Origin: Vicia villosa
Taxonomy: Eukaryota; Streptophyta; Magnoliopsida; Fabales; Fabaceae
Direction: 5' to 3'
DNA length: 64,000 nucleotides
Assembly: GCF_029867415.1 (NCBI RefSeq)
Contig: NC_081183.1
Location: 12,520,404-12,584,403 of the forward strand
Position numbers and translations under genes: made by a program. A model generated the notes under the pieces. That model did no database searches. It saw nothing but the letters and a program-made list of their open reading frames with translations, and was not told the DNA's origin. This document shows positions 23,723 through 34,618 of the stretch, in pieces (position 1 is the stretch's first letter; the number at the start of each line of letters is the position of its first letter).

Positions 23723-23736
23723 TTGGCATCAGAGCT
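23723..23736 (+). promoter_or_regulatory. primer-binding site (initiator Met tRNA type)
   Basis: TTGGCATCAGAGCT follows the LTR by one base and resembles the TGGTATCAGAGC site complementary to the 3' end of plant initiator tRNA-Met, with one mismatch. Confidence 0.8.
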
Positions 23737-23791
23737 CCACCAAGGGGCCTGATTAAAATTAGAAGCAGCAGTCTTCTAAGTGTGAAAAGCT

Positions 23792-26700
23792 ATGGCATCG
23801 GAGAGTTTTTTTGTGCAGCCAGCAATACCGAAATTTGATGGGCATTATGATCACTGGGCGATGCTCATGGAGAATTTTTTGCATTCAAAGGAGTACTGGG
23901 GTCTAGTGGAGAATGGAATTTCTGTAGCAGCAGAAGGAGAAAATCTCACAGATGCACAAAGAAAGAGTATTGATGATCAGAAATTAAAAGACATGAAGGC
24001 AAAGAACTATCTATTTCAAGCATTAGATCGTTATGTCTTGGAGACTATTCTTAACAAAGATACAACAAAGGACATATGGGATTCCTTGAAGCAGAAATGT
24101 CAAGGCTCATCACGAGTGAAACGTGCACAGTTGCAAGCTCTTAGAAAAGAGTTTGAAATTCTTCATATGAAGGAAGGAGAATCTGTGAATGATTATTTTG
24201 CTCGGACACTTACCATAGCCAACAAGATGAAGGCGAATGGTGAAAACAAGGGAAATGTTGCTGTAGTTGAAAAAATTCTGAGATCCATGACTCCTAAGTT
24301 TAATTATGTTGTGTGTTCCATTGAGGAGTCTAAGGATACAGACACCTTAACCATTGATGAACTACAAAGCAGCCTGATTGTTCATGAACAACGGATGAAT
24401 TCTCATGTTGAAGAAGAACAGGCTTTGAAGATTACTCATGGAGATCAATATGCTCAATATGCAGAAAGGGGACGAGGCCGTGGAGGCTTTGGTCGACAAG
24501 GACGAGGACGAGGACGAGGCAGGCAAAGATTCGACAAATCCACAGTGGAGTGCTATAGTTGTCATCGACTTGGGCATTTCAGCTGGGAATGTTCAAACCA
24601 AAAGAAGGAGGCCAACTATGCAGAGACTCAAGAAGAAATGTTATTAATGGCCTACACGGATATGAATAAGGCCAATGAAGATGTATGGTTTCTTGATTCT
24701 GGATGCAGCAATCACATGTGCGGGAAGAAGGAGTACTTCTCAAACCTTGATGAAAGTTACAAGGACTCTGTCAAGTTGGGCAATAATTCCAGCATGGCTG
24801 TAATTGGAAAAGGTAACATAAGGTTAAACATGAATGGCAAAACACATATTGTTACTGGAGTCTTCTTTGTGCCAGAATTGAGGAATAACTTGCTAAGTAT
24901 TGGGCAATTGCAAGAAAAGGGGCTTAGTATTTTGTTTCAACAAGGAAAGTGCAAAATTTTTCATCCTGAGAACGGTTTAATCATGGAAACCAGAATATCT
25001 TTAAATCGAATGTTCCTGTTGCATGCCATATCTCAACCTGAAAAATCCACTTGCTTTCACACAGTTACAGAAGATATAATGCATCTTTGGCACTGCAGAT
25101 ATGGACACTTGAGTTTTAAGGGTTTAGACACGCTTCAACAAAAGAGTATGGTAAATGGCTTACCAAAATTGAAGGCACCAACAAGACTCTGCAAGGATTG
25201 TTTGGTAGGAAAGCAACCAAGAGATTCATTCCCAAAGAAGAGCACTTGGAGGGCTACACAAATTCTGCAACTAATACATGCTGATATTTGTGGACCAATC
25301 AAACCTATCTCCAACAGCAAAAAAAGGTATGTGATCACTTTTATTGATGATTTCAGCAGAAAAACATGGATTTATTTCTTGACAGAAAAATCAGAAGCAT
25401 TTTTTGTTTTCAAGAATTTTAAAATTCATGTTGAGAAGGAAGCTGATTCATTTATCAAAGGCTTACGTACTGATCGTGGGGGAGAGTTTACATCACATGA
25501 ATTCACCAATTTTTGCAGTGAAAATGGTATTCGAAGACAACTGACAGCTGCATATACCCCACAACAGAACGGGGTTGCAGAACGAAAGAACAGAACCATT
25601 ATGAACATGGTTCGGAGCATGCTGTTAGAGAATAAAATACCCAAAACTTTTTGGCCTGAAGCTGTCAACTGGTCTGTGCATGTCTTGAATCGAAGTCCAA
25701 CATTAGCAGTGAGAAATAAGACGCCAGAAGAAGCGTGGAGTGGATTCAAGCCGTCAGTTAAGTACTTTAGAGTTTTTGGATGTATTTCTCATGTTCATGT
25801 GCCTGATGCTAAAAGAACCAAGCTTGATGATAAAAGCTTGTGTTGTGTTTTGTTGGGGATTAGTGAATTATCAAAAGCATACAAACTTTATGATCCAATT
25901 TCACAAAGGATCATAATAAGCAGGGATGTTGTTTTTGAAGAAGATAAAGCTTGGGATTGGGATAAGAAGTATGAAGAAGTTATCTCATGTGATTTAGATT
26001 GGGGTGATAAGGATGTGGAAGCTGTTGTGGAAGAAGAAGAAGAAGAGACACGACATGATTCTGATCATAATACTGATTCCGAGGAAGAGGATAATGGTTC
26101 CTCTGATTCTATGGCAGAAGAAAGCACTGATTATATGGCAGAAGAAAGCACTCCTAATCCAAATCAACTAAGGTGTAGAAGACCGCCACTTTGGATGGAA
26201 GATTATGAAACTGGAGAAGGACTTTCTGAAGGAAATATTGACGTTAATTTGGCCATGTTTGCAGCTGGTGATGGTGATCCTATTCACTTTGATGATGCTG
26301 TTCAAATTGAAAAATGGAGGAAAGCCATGGATGTTGAAATGGAAGCAATAAAAAGAAATGGCACATGGGAATTGATGGAATTACCGGACGGAGCAAAGAA
26401 AGTTGGAGTGAAGTGGGTTTATAAGACTAAATTCAAAGAGAATGGAGAAGTGGACAAGTACAAAGCCAGGCTAGTAGTAAAGGGGTATGCACAAGAGTAT
26501 GGGGTAGACTATACAGAAGTGTTTGCACCAGTGGCTCGCATGGAGACAATTCGTTTGGTGGTGGCACTTGCAGCTCAAAAAAGGTGGACAATCTATCAAC
26601 TGGATGTAAAGTCAGCATTTTTACATGGAGAGCTGAATGAAACAGTGTATGTGGACCAGCCTCGTGGTTATGTACAGAAAGGGAATGAGCATAAAGTTTA

Positions 26701-27817
26701 TAAGCTGAAGAAGGCCCTTTATGGGCTTAAGCAAGCACCACGTGCTTGGTACAGCCGTATAGAAGCATACTTCCTGAAGGAAGGTTTTGAGAAGTGTGAC
26801 TACGAGCATACTTTGTTTGTGAAGACGGAAAAAGGAGGTAAACTATTAATTGTTAGTTTGTATGTTGATGATCTCATTTTTACTGGAAATGATGAGCTGA
26901 GGTTTGCAAAATTTAAAAGCTCCATGAAGCATGAATTCGACATGACTGACCTTGGTAAAATGAGATACTTTCTCGGTCTTGAAGTGTTGCAACGATCAAA
27001 TGGCATTTTCTTATGTCAAAAGAAATATGCATTAGAGATGCTGCAAAGGTTTGGAATGGATAGAAGTAATTCTGTGCACAATCCAATTGTTCCTGGTATT
27101 AAACTTTCAAAAGATGAATCTGGTGTAAAGGTAGATAAGACTTATTATAAACAAATTGTGGGAAGTCTTATGTATCTAACATCTACTCGACCTGATATGA
27201 TGTTTGTAGTGAACTTAATTAGCAGGTATATGGAGAATCCTACTGAGTTGCATTTACATGTGGCCAAAAGAGTGTTGAGATATTTAAAGGGAACAACTGG
27301 GTTTGGAATTTTCTACAGGAAGGGAGGAAACAGTGAGCTTCTTGCATACACTGACAGTGATTATGCAGGGGATTTGGATGATAGGAAAAGCACTTCGGGT
27401 TATGTTTTCTTATTGTCTTCGGATGTAGTATCTTGGTCATCGAGGAAACAACCAATTGTGAGTCTATCGACTACAGAAGCTGAGTTTATTGGTGCAGCTG
27501 CGTGTGCTTGTCAAGCCATATGGTTGAAAAGGGTGCTGGGAAAACTGTGTAAAAGTCAAAGCAAGACAACTGTGATTCGTTGCGACAACAGTTCTACTCT
27601 TAAGCTTTCAAAGAATCCAGTAATGCATGGTCGTTGCAAGCATATTGATGTCCGCTTTCATTTCCTTCGTGATCTCACAAAGGCTGGAACTGTTGAGATG
27701 ATGTACTGTGGCACACAAGAACAGGTGGCTGATATTATGACTAAACCACTCAAGTTGGATGTTTTCTTGAAGCTACGCAGGTTGCTAGGAGTTTGTTCAG
27801 AGTCTGATATAAACTGA
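23792..27817 (+). CDS. Ty1-copia gag-pol polyprotein, 1341 aa
   Basis: Domains in order by residue: copia GAG (about 1-235); Arg/Gly-rich stretch, then zinc knuckle CYSCHRLGHFSWEC (about 253-266); aspartic protease with DSGCSNHM (about 301); pre-integrase HLWHCRYGHLSF (about 431); DDE integrase with HADICGPI (about 496), TDRGGEF (about 560) and the Glu in NGVAERKN (about 595); RT with YQLDVKSAFLHGEL (about 935) and the active-site YVDD (about 1024); RNase H with AYTDSDYAGD (about 1185) ending in DIMTKPL. All catalytic residues are present and there is no stop or shift. The start Met (MASESFFVQPAIPKFDG) fits usual copia GAG starts. It works in cytoplasmic particles that reverse-transcribe the element RNA, and integrase acts in the nucleus. 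Confidence 0.95.
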   Translation: MASESFFVQPAIPKFDGHYDHWAMLMENFLHSKEYWGLVENGISVAAEGENLTDAQRKSIDDQKLKDMKAKNYLFQALDRYVLETILNKDTTKDIWDSLKQKCQGSSRVKRAQLQALRKEFEILHMKEGESVNDYFARTLTIANKMKANGENKGNVAVVEKILRSMTPKFNYVVCSIEESKDTDTLTIDELQSSLIVHEQRMNSHVEEEQALKITHGDQYAQYAERGRGRGGFGRQGRGRGRGRQRFDKSTVECYSCHRLGHFSWECSNQKKEANYAETQEEMLLMAYTDMNKANEDVWFLDSGCSNHMCGKKEYFSNLDESYKDSVKLGNNSSMAVIGKGNIRLNMNGKTHIVTGVFFVPELRNNLLSIGQLQEKGLSILFQQGKCKIFHPENGLIMETRISLNRMFLLHAISQPEKSTCFHTVTEDIMHLWHCRYGHLSFKGLDTLQQKSMVNGLPKLKAPTRLCKDCLVGKQPRDSFPKKSTWRATQILQLIHADICGPIKPISNSKKRYVITFIDDFSRKTWIYFLTEKSEAFFVFKNFKIHVEKEADSFIKGLRTDRGGEFTSHEFTNFCSENGIRRQLTAAYTPQQNGVAERKNRTIMNMVRSMLLENKIPKTFWPEAVNWSVHVLNRSPTLAVRNKTPEEAWSGFKPSVKYFRVFGCISHVHVPDAKRTKLDDKSLCCVLLGISELSKAYKLYDPISQRIIISRDVVFEEDKAWDWDKKYEEVISCDLDWGDKDVEAVVEEEEEETRHDSDHNTDSEEEDNGSSDSMAEESTDYMAEESTPNPNQLRCRRPPLWMEDYETGEGLSEGNIDVNLAMFAAGDGDPIHFDDAVQIEKWRKAMDVEMEAIKRNGTWELMELPDGAKKVGVKWVYKTKFKENGEVDKYKARLVVKGYAQEYGVDYTEVFAPVARMETIRLVVALAAQKRWTIYQLDVKSAFLHGELNETVYVDQPRGYVQKGNEHKVYKLKKALYGLKQAPRAWYSRIEAYFLKEGFEKCDYEHTLFVKTEKGGKLLIVSLYVDDLIFTGNDELRFAKFKSSMKHEFDMTDLGKMRYFLGLEVLQRSNGIFLCQKKYALEMLQRFGMDRSNSVHNPIVPGIKLSKDESGVKVDKTYYKQIVGSLMYLTSTRPDMMFVVNLISRYMENPTELHLHVAKRVLRYLKGTTGFGIFYRKGGNSELLAYTDSDYAGDLDDRKSTSGYVFLLSSDVVSWSSRKQPIVSLSTTEAEFIGAAACACQAIWLKRVLGKLCKSQSKTTVIRCDNSSTLKLSKNPVMHGRCKHIDVRFHFLRDLTKAGTVEMMYCGTQEQVADIMTKPLKLDVFLKLRRLLGVCSESDIN

Positions 27818-27837
27818 TTGCATAGAGCATTCAGTTT

Positions 27838-27848
27838 AAGGGAGGATT
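27838..27848 (+). promoter_or_regulatory. polypurine tract, Ty1-copia
   Basis: AAGGGAGGATT directly before the 3' LTR, in the standard position for plus-strand priming. Confidence 0.8.
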
Positions 27849-28062
27849 TGTTAGTCAGTTTTTATGATTCCTCTATTTTAGGAGTAGTTATTTGTTTTGA
27901 ATTAGTCTACCACATTATTAGGAGTATGGGGTTGTAAACATGGGTATTGTTTTTCAGTTTTCTATCATGTGTAAGGCTATATATTAGCCAACGTTGTTAT
28001 TCAATAAACTGAATCCTTCCTTTCAATTTCATCATCTTTTACATAACTGTTGGTTCTCAACA
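27849..28062 (+). repeat. Ty1-copia 3' LTR
   Basis: 214 bp. Differences from the left LTR are T/G near 27920, T/G near 27927 and G/A near 27939. Confidence 0.95.
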
Positions 28063-29560
28063 AACATCATGCATTTTTATCACATTTGAGTTTTCACCAA
28101 AACGATTTACTGAAACAACACAACACCTTCTTCTACATTCTGAGGAGAAAATAAACAAAATACAATATATTTTTCCAAGCACAAATTTATCATAATTAAA
28201 AGTGACCCGAAATAAATCCTCAAGGGTAGTGTTGCACCTATCTCTAAAGGAACAAAAGCAACAGAACAAAAATACCTAGTACCAAAATTAATAAAAACCT
28301 CTATTCACTTGGACACAATCTCCACAACTGGGTCCAATCCATGTATTTCTAACCTTAAAACAATGAAAAATTAACACGTTTAGATTATGAACTGACCATA
28401 CTAATTAACCAATAAAGTAAATAGTTTATGAAAAAATAAAATACCTCTAACTGAGTCATTTTAGTAGTGAGCAATTGATTCTTCTAAACTTTAGATTTCA
28501 AGGATGTTGAAAAGAAAAAAGACACAAAATCAAAAACAACAAAATACAAATAAAAAGTAAGTTTTAGAATCTATAAACCTAAAACCTTGACTGAATCTTA
28601 AAAAAAAAAAACAAAATCAATGACAACAGGTACATCATTTGAGAGTAACCCAGACAAAAACCTTTTTAGAGTTGCGCTCGAACATGCTAGTGAGTTAGTT
28701 GAGAAACGGATCCAATTGTAGCAAAACCTAATACAAAATATTAATTAGGATTTGAATGATTCAAAATATTAATGGATACATTAACCGATTGAAATAACAC
28801 GATGACTTTTCCAGTTGAATCAATATCCAAAATCAGAAAAGTTATAATTGAAGAAAGAGCAAGATGGGATCGTCGACACGGTGACTTTTCCAGTTGAATC
28901 GATATCCAAAATTATAAAAGTTATAAATGAAGAAAGAGCAAGATGGGATTATCGATGACGGTTCAAAATCACACATACATGTATATTGGAATTAAGTAGT
29001 ACGTCGGTCTAGTAAGGTCATGTTCAGAGAGGAACCAAAAGTCTCACGTCTAGAGAGGGACATGGTTCAGAGAGAAACGAGAAACAAGAAAAAAAATCAG
29101 TAACACACCTCTGATGTCTAAAAACACGGTACCACATTAATATTGGAGGAGTTTGGTACATTTGGATTGCATTATTCTTATTACTATTATTATTACTATT
29201 TTTTTATTAGGGTTAAATATGTTTTTAGTCTCAGTAATTATGTAAACCTTCAATTTTAATTCAACAATTTTTTTATAAATATTTTTGTCTCTAACTTTGG
29301 TCTCTCCCATTAGATTCCTCTAATAGAGAGTTACGTGACATGCCACATGTCACATCTTAAAGTCAATATTAAAAATAAAAAAAGACAGAATGTGGAAGTT
29401 TTAAACCCCCTTTAAATAACTTTAAAAACAATAATTTATCTCAAAACATGGAAAGTAGCATCACCACAAAGATATTTAAAATGGGTTCATTCTTGTCAAT
29501 GATAACATCATCTTCTAAACCGCTGTCTTCTTCACTATCATCAACCAGCATCCGGGCTCT
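28063..29560. other. no gene; small repeats only
   Basis: A direct duplication of about 80 bp occupies 28800-28960 (two units with ACTTTTCCAGTTGAATC and AAGAAAGAGCAAGATGGGAT). At 29211 GGGTTAAATATGTTTTTAG resembles a Mutator-like MITE end, but I found no partner end. No coding region. Confidence 0.5.
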
Positions 29561-29565
29561 TATTC

Positions 29566-29775
29566 TCAATTTTTTTTACTGGTAATAGGAACCCAGAGTT
29601 TATCATGTTTCCTAAACACACTGCTATGCCTTTTTACAATTCCTTGATCTGCCAAATATTGTAGCTCTGAAAATGATGAAGGCCCTTTCTCACGCCCAAA
29701 ACCATCAATGTAATACCATTCCCCAAATGTAGTTGCAACTCCTGAATGCATCGACCGTGGGCATCATCGTTCCTC
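29566..29775 (-). pseudogene. GYF-domain fragment, resembling ATXR3/SDG2-type proteins
   Basis: The minus strand reads CPRSMHSGVATT and then FGEWYYIDGFGREKGPSSFS, continuing SELQYLADQGIVKRHSSVF and RKHDKLWVPITS before a stop. This is a GYF domain (W.YY.D...GPSS...L...G), a proline-rich-ligand adaptor. The SSVFRKHDKLWVP ending matches my memory of the GYF domain of the plant H3K4 methyltransferase ATXR3/SDG2, but that attribution is uncertain. Only about 65 codons survive and I see no flanking exons. It is most likely a gene fragment moved here by a transposon. It is present only beside copy 2 of the RRP6-like block. Confidence 0.55.
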
Positions 29776-30258
29776 TTCCAGTAACCACCTTTTCATGGCC
29801 AAAGGGTAGAAAATCAATCCTTAGGAATTCCAAATCCATTATCCATGTTATGTATACTTAACTGAGATTCAGAAACTCTTGTTACTAAATCGGTACTTGA
29901 GAATATAATTCTCACTAATGTAACTTCATAACTTGAAACAAACACTACCTTAGTGTCTCATTATATATAGAATTTCCCATGTTTATATTTGTATTAAACC
30001 ATGCTTTTGGTTAAATATTGGAGACCACCTTAAAAGTAAAGGTTTGTTCCCTTGTATGGCTTTATCTTTCTTTTTGGTCCATAAAATAAAATATTACAAA
30101 GAAGCAACACACATCAACGGTTTAAAAACTAATGCTAACCGATAGTAATTCTTTTTCTACGACATTGCATACAACAATTGAACAAATAATAATAGAACTT
30201 GTGCAAATAAGAAAAAATAAGTTCCTACTTCAATAATATGTGAATGTGTTCATGAATC

Positions 30259-30320
30259 ATCATATGTTTCTTGTACTCTCATCCTCTGCACGAGCAACAA
30301 AGTCCCGCCATTCACAGCCC
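30259..30320 (-). pseudogene. RRP6-like HRDC-domain exon, copy 2
   Basis: Same exon as 10661-10724: acceptor TTGCAG, then GCEWRDFVARAEDESTRN, then stop codons. The shared stop implies the exon was already dead before the block duplicated. Confidence 0.7.
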
Positions 30321-30512
30321 CTGCAATTGAAAATTGAATAGAGCATCTGAGCTATGATAGAAGTTGAAAATTGAGAATAAGGGAATACAATGTGAATGAA
30401 TGCTTTTAAGAGCAAAGAATGCTTTTATACGAAAAAGAAAGTTACCAGAATAGGTTAATTTACACAAAATCATGAGGTAGTAAATTGGAAATCAATTACC
30501 ACGATAGCTGCA

Positions 30513-30605
30513 CTACAAGAAAATTGACTTCTCGTGACACTCAAAAAGTGTCACTAAAAGTCAATAGTAACCTTTAGCTACGGTTGAGCTTTTTGCTACA
30601 GTTTC
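30513..30605. repeat. CACTA-like terminal fragment
   Basis: CACTACAAGAAAATTGACTT followed by the palindromic GACACTCAAAAAGTGTC resembles a CACTA or CACTA-derived MITE end. In copy 1 the sequence jumps from GCACTACA to GTTTCAAC at 10896, as if deleted between two short CTACA repeats. Confidence 0.5.
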
Positions 30606-31605
30606 AACAAGTATCACTATATATTAGGGAGTATTTCAAAAAATAGAAACTATACCTACAAATTATATTCTTTAAGCCGGCACTAAAGCTTCAATAAAAA
30701 AAAATTATTATATTAAAATTTACTAAATTTTTACTTTTTATTTTTAAATTTAATTGACGAATATTACTAATTTAAAAATTAAATTACTCATTATAAATAT
30801 TTTAAAATACATTAAGAGTCATGACAAAGTTAAATAACTAAAATTAAAAAATTATCCTATTTTATATTAAATTCAAATATTTCAGCATTTTCATTCATTC
30901 CATATTCCATATATTTAGAATCTTAAAAAAAAAAAACCAAATATGTGACTCTTACAAAAGAAATTTCATATATTTATATTTTAATATTCTTGTATCTTCA
31001 CTTTCATGTATCTACAATTTTGAGTGGTATTGTATCTTCCTTTTTATACTTTACTTTCATGTATCTACAATTTTGAGTGGTCTTGTATCTTCCCTTTTAT
31101 ACTTCACTTTCATGTGTCTATAATTTTGAGTGGTCTTTTATCTTCCCTTTCATACATCTGAATCAAAATTGATCCTGAAATAATAAATAAATATTTATTA
31201 AAATATATACTTTGAAAAATCTCCATTTACATGAAACCTTAAAAGGGGAAAACATCGTTAGAATATTTTCTAACTAAAATAAAATCTAACAATAATTTTA
31301 TAGTGCAAGTTAAACATATGAATTTTGTATCAGAAACTAAACTGCGTGGTATGTTATGTAATTAAATCAAACTTCACTAGAAGAGCAAATTCTTTAAAAT
31401 AATTTTTGGTTTAATTACCATTTAATTTGTTAGTAATTGGTGTAATTGGATCCTTAAGCTAAAATTAAAGTCTCTATGAGGGTGCTTGCACTACTTTGAG
31501 GGTTATTTTTTAGGAGTGGGAAATATATTAAAGGATAGGACTTAGGAAAATAAAATAATTTATCTACATTATGGAGGACATTAGATAAAAAGGAATGGAG
31601 CAAAG

Positions 31606-31945
31606 ACTTTTTTTTTTTAATCAAGAAATTATATTAAAGAACCAAGAGTTCTAATCAACGATTACAAAAAGACGAGGTAAAGCTTGGAGCAAAGGAAAAT
31701 TAAGCACCAAATACAATCTAAGAAAGATATAACAAAGGAGATTTGCTAAACTCATAGAAGTTATAATTGGTTTGATTAATTTTCCCAATAAAGGACCACC
31801 TCCAAATGAGCGCCTTGATGTTCCAAACCGTGTCAAAAATATTTCAACAATTGTTCCGATAAATGATCCTATTCCTAAGCATCCAAATAGACCAACACGT
31901 TGTCAACCAAATAGTCCCTTGTTTTTCCGCATTCAAACTGAAATA
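31606..31945 (-). mobile_element. 5'-truncated LINE 3' end
   Basis: Minus strand: a segment with IWLTTCWSIWMLRNR (the C-terminal W..iW..RN pattern of L1-type ORF2), a short 3' end and an A-tail (T-run at 31608-31619). Stops and shifts are present. Copy 1 shows the site without this insertion near 11840. Confidence 0.65.
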
Positions 31946-32254
31946 GTAAACGTATATAAACATCCTGAATGAAATAGTGAATATCCATATAATTCATCAG
32001 TCACCACTCTCCAGCTGCTATGCTTAAGAAGCTATAATCTCCCTTTCAGAAACCAAGTTTACATAGAAAACAACTCAGAATCCTAAGCTATAGTAAATCC
32101 ATAAGTGTGTCGAAACCTTAAAATAGCTTACCAAAACACTGTAGCTTAAAATCAAAATCGGAAAATTCAGAACATCAAACCTGTGCCGATAATTCTTGAA
32201 TCGCGTTTGAGAATCGCTTCCGAAATAAACACATTTTGGCGTTTTTCCTTTTCA

Positions 32255-32435
32255 CGATAAGCAACCTGTTTTGTTTCGTGGAATTGGCTTTGTTCTTTTT
32301 ATAAGAAGGCGCCTTTATGTAATTTTTATAGTTGGAATATCCAACCTCTTATGTGTTTTGTAGTGTAATCCTCTTTTTTTTGGGGTGGAGCATCCCTTTT
32401 GCTCCCTTTAATTCCATTGCTTATTGAAAAATAAC
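32255..32435 (+). mobile_element. very short LINE 3' end
   Basis: It reads TGGAATATCCAACCTCTTATG, then the LINE 3' end GGGGTGGAGCATCCCTTTTG and TTGCTTATTGAAAAATA. Copy 1 has a different short sequence here (12112-12160), so the exact ends are blurred. It is the same LINE family as 21906-22270. Confidence 0.6.
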
Positions 32436-32645
32436 GTTTCCGCTTTTGTTTCCATTTTCCACGATTCAAATTGAAGTTGTTCAGCTTTAAGAGGAAAAAA
32501 ACACGTCTAAAAATACAGAATCGTAGAGAATGAAGATAGTGGAGAATGCGATGAATGATAATGAGAGAAAACGAAAAACATAAACGGAATTTCATTTATC
32601 GCACCATTCTCATTTGCTCCACTTTCATGTAAATAACTATACCTT

Positions 32646-34618
32646 TAAGGTGGAGAAGGGTTTTCGTCAAGGGGATCCGTTGTCTCCTTTCCTTTTTGTT
32701 TTGGTTATGGAGGTCCTTACGGCACTTATGAGAAAGGCTAAAGATTTGGGGGATTTTAGGTGCTTTAAAGTGGGTGATAATGAGGAGGTGGATTTACTTC
32801 AATTCGCGGATGACACAATTATTATATCGGAAGGAGATACGGCTAATTTGTGGAGTATGAAAGCAATTCTTAGAGGTTTTGAACTTATGTCGGGTTTACG
32901 TATTAATTTCTCTAAAAGTAACATCTATGGTATCAATGTTGGTGATTGGTTTCTTGAAGCGGCATCTAGCTTTCTTTCGTGTAAAGTGAGTAGTCTTCCG
33001 TTCAAGTATTTGGGAATTAAAGTGGGTGGTAATCCTAGAAGTATTTCTATGTGGAAAGATCTTTTAGTGTCCATCAAGAATCGTTTAACCGTTTGAAGAG
33101 GTAAGAACCTTTCTTTAGCGGGTCGTGTGGTCTTGATCAATGCGGTGCTTAATGCGATTCCGATTTTTTCTCTATCTTTTTATAAAGCTCCGACGAAGGT
33201 GCTTCAAGAGATTCGGACTATCCAAAGCAAATTTCTTTGGAGTGGTGGTGAAGATAGAAAGTCTATTCATTGGGTGTGTTGGGACACGGTTTGCAAATCA
33301 AAGGAGGAAGGTGGCTTAGGAATAAAGAATGTGGAAATTATGAATGTGGCTCTTATAAGCAAGTGGAAGTGGAGAATTTTAAATGAGAACGAAGCGGTTT
33401 GGAGTGGCATCATTAGAGCTAGATATGGCAAGGTGAAATTAAAGATTCTAGTAGGAGATATGGCGGTAGTGGGCAAGAAGGATTCTATATGGTGGAGAGA
33501 TTTAATGGTATCGGATAATTATGAGAGACTTTTAGTCAATCATTTTTCGCGGGCTATTAACTGTAGTGTTGGTAATGGTGAAGATATTCCGTTTTGGTAT
33601 GCTTGTTGGATTGACAAACAACCTTTATTGGAAGTCTTTCCGGATTTATTTCAGGTGACAGCGGATCATCTTCTAGCGGTAGCTGATTTGGGGCAATTTG
33701 GAGAAGATGGATGGCAATGGAATTTGCGGCCCTTGCTGCCAGAAACTGCAGCAGCATGGCTGCCAGCGGCCAGCACACCTTTGCTGCCAGCGGCCAGCAC
33801 TAGCTCTGCTACTGGGCTGCTGAATTCGGCCAGCAATGGTTTCACTTTTTTGATGCAGGAAATAAAGGATGTGCTGATCCAATGCTCCCCGCAAAAGAAC
33901 ACTCGTGACTCCTTCTCTTGGATGCAAGATACGTCCGGTTCTTTTAGCGTAAAGTCTTGTTATGGGCGATTCAAGTCGAGCTTATCGGGTCCTCCCTTGC
34001 AAGTCCATTTGGTTAAGGCCTTGAATTTCCTTTGGAAGGTTAGAATCCCCTCAAAAATTCTCTTTTTTGCTTGGAAATTTTTGCACAATAGAATTGCAAC
34101 AAAAGACCAATTGTGCAAGAGAGGGATTTTGGTGGAGAACGTAGATTTATTATGTGTGTTGTGCTTGAAAGAGGAGGAAAATTTGGAACATTTATTTGGT
34201 GATTGTGAAGTTGTTCATAATATTTGGAGGAGGGTGTTTTGTTGGCTAGGTCCTTCCCTTGATATGTCCTTTGATAGTTTTGTCTCTTTCTTTTTATTTT
34301 GCGATTCCGTGAAGTGTCCGGCGAAGAGATCTTTAGTAGGAGTGATTTGGTTGACTACTATTTGGTGCATTTGGAAGAAGAGGAATGACATTATTTTTAA
34401 GAAGGAGAGTTTTTGTTTTACCGAATGTTATTCGAATATTATCATGTCTTCTTGGAATTACATGTTAGCTTTCTATAAGATAGGTGATCTTTGTAATTAC
34501 CATACTTGGAATATCTTACCTCTCGATTGTTTTGAGTAGGGAGAGCTTTCCGTTTGTATCTTTGGGCGGAGTATCTATTATACTCCCCTTGTTTAATATC
34601 ATTGCTTATTAAAAAAAA
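32646..34618 (+). mobile_element. 5'-truncated L1-type LINE with target duplication
   Basis: Both flanks read AACTATACCTT (32635-32645 and 34618-34628). Copy 1 (12355-12365) has this sequence once, which shows the empty site. The element starts inside RT, ends in a short 3' region and has a tail of nine A (34611-34619). The length is about 1.97 kb, a typical target-primed 5' truncation. Confidence 0.9.
32650..34539 (+). pseudogene. LINE ORF2 C-terminal half (RT, zf-RVT), one stop
   Basis: It begins VEKGFRQGDPLSPFLF (RT motif B region) and has FADDT, the RT active-site box (about 32803-32817). Then come INFSKSNIYGIN, SLPFKYLGIKVGG and the thumb region. A TGA at 33094-33096 replaces the Trp expected in the conserved R(L/W)..W..K.LS..GR motif. 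The frame then stays open for 470 codons through the zf-RVT region (FLWKVRIPSKILFFAWKFL, LCVLC...ENLEHLF..C). The end (TTIWCIWKKRNDIIF) is the family's C-terminal pattern. At 33727-33835 there is an unusual Ala/Leu/Ser-rich insertion made of CTGCCAGCGGCCAGCA repeats. Such halves are often annotated as reverse transcriptase zinc-binding genes; here it is a dead LINE. Confidence 0.9.

Larger units (their letters stand above)
23508..28062 (+). mobile_element. complete Ty1-copia retrotransposon, apparently intact
   Basis: Two 214-bp LTRs (23508-23721 and 27849-28062) begin TGTTAGTCAG and end TCTCAACA. By eye they differ at three positions (1.4%), which suggests a recent insertion. A primer-binding site follows the left LTR and a purine tract precedes the right one. 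The whole interior codes one uninterrupted polyprotein. I could not find a clean 5-bp target duplication (TAAAC on the left, AACAT on the right). Confidence 0.95.

Noticed and set aside
23503..28067. A 5-bp target duplication around the Ty1-copia element
   Set aside because: The flanks TAAAC and AACAT do not match. A shorter AAAC match needs an overlap with the LTR end, so I do not claim it.
33127..34539. A stand-alone reverse-transcriptase zinc-binding gene
   Set aside because: It continues the RT frame upstream across a single stop and lies between target duplications with an A-tail, so it is the second half of a LINE ORF2.
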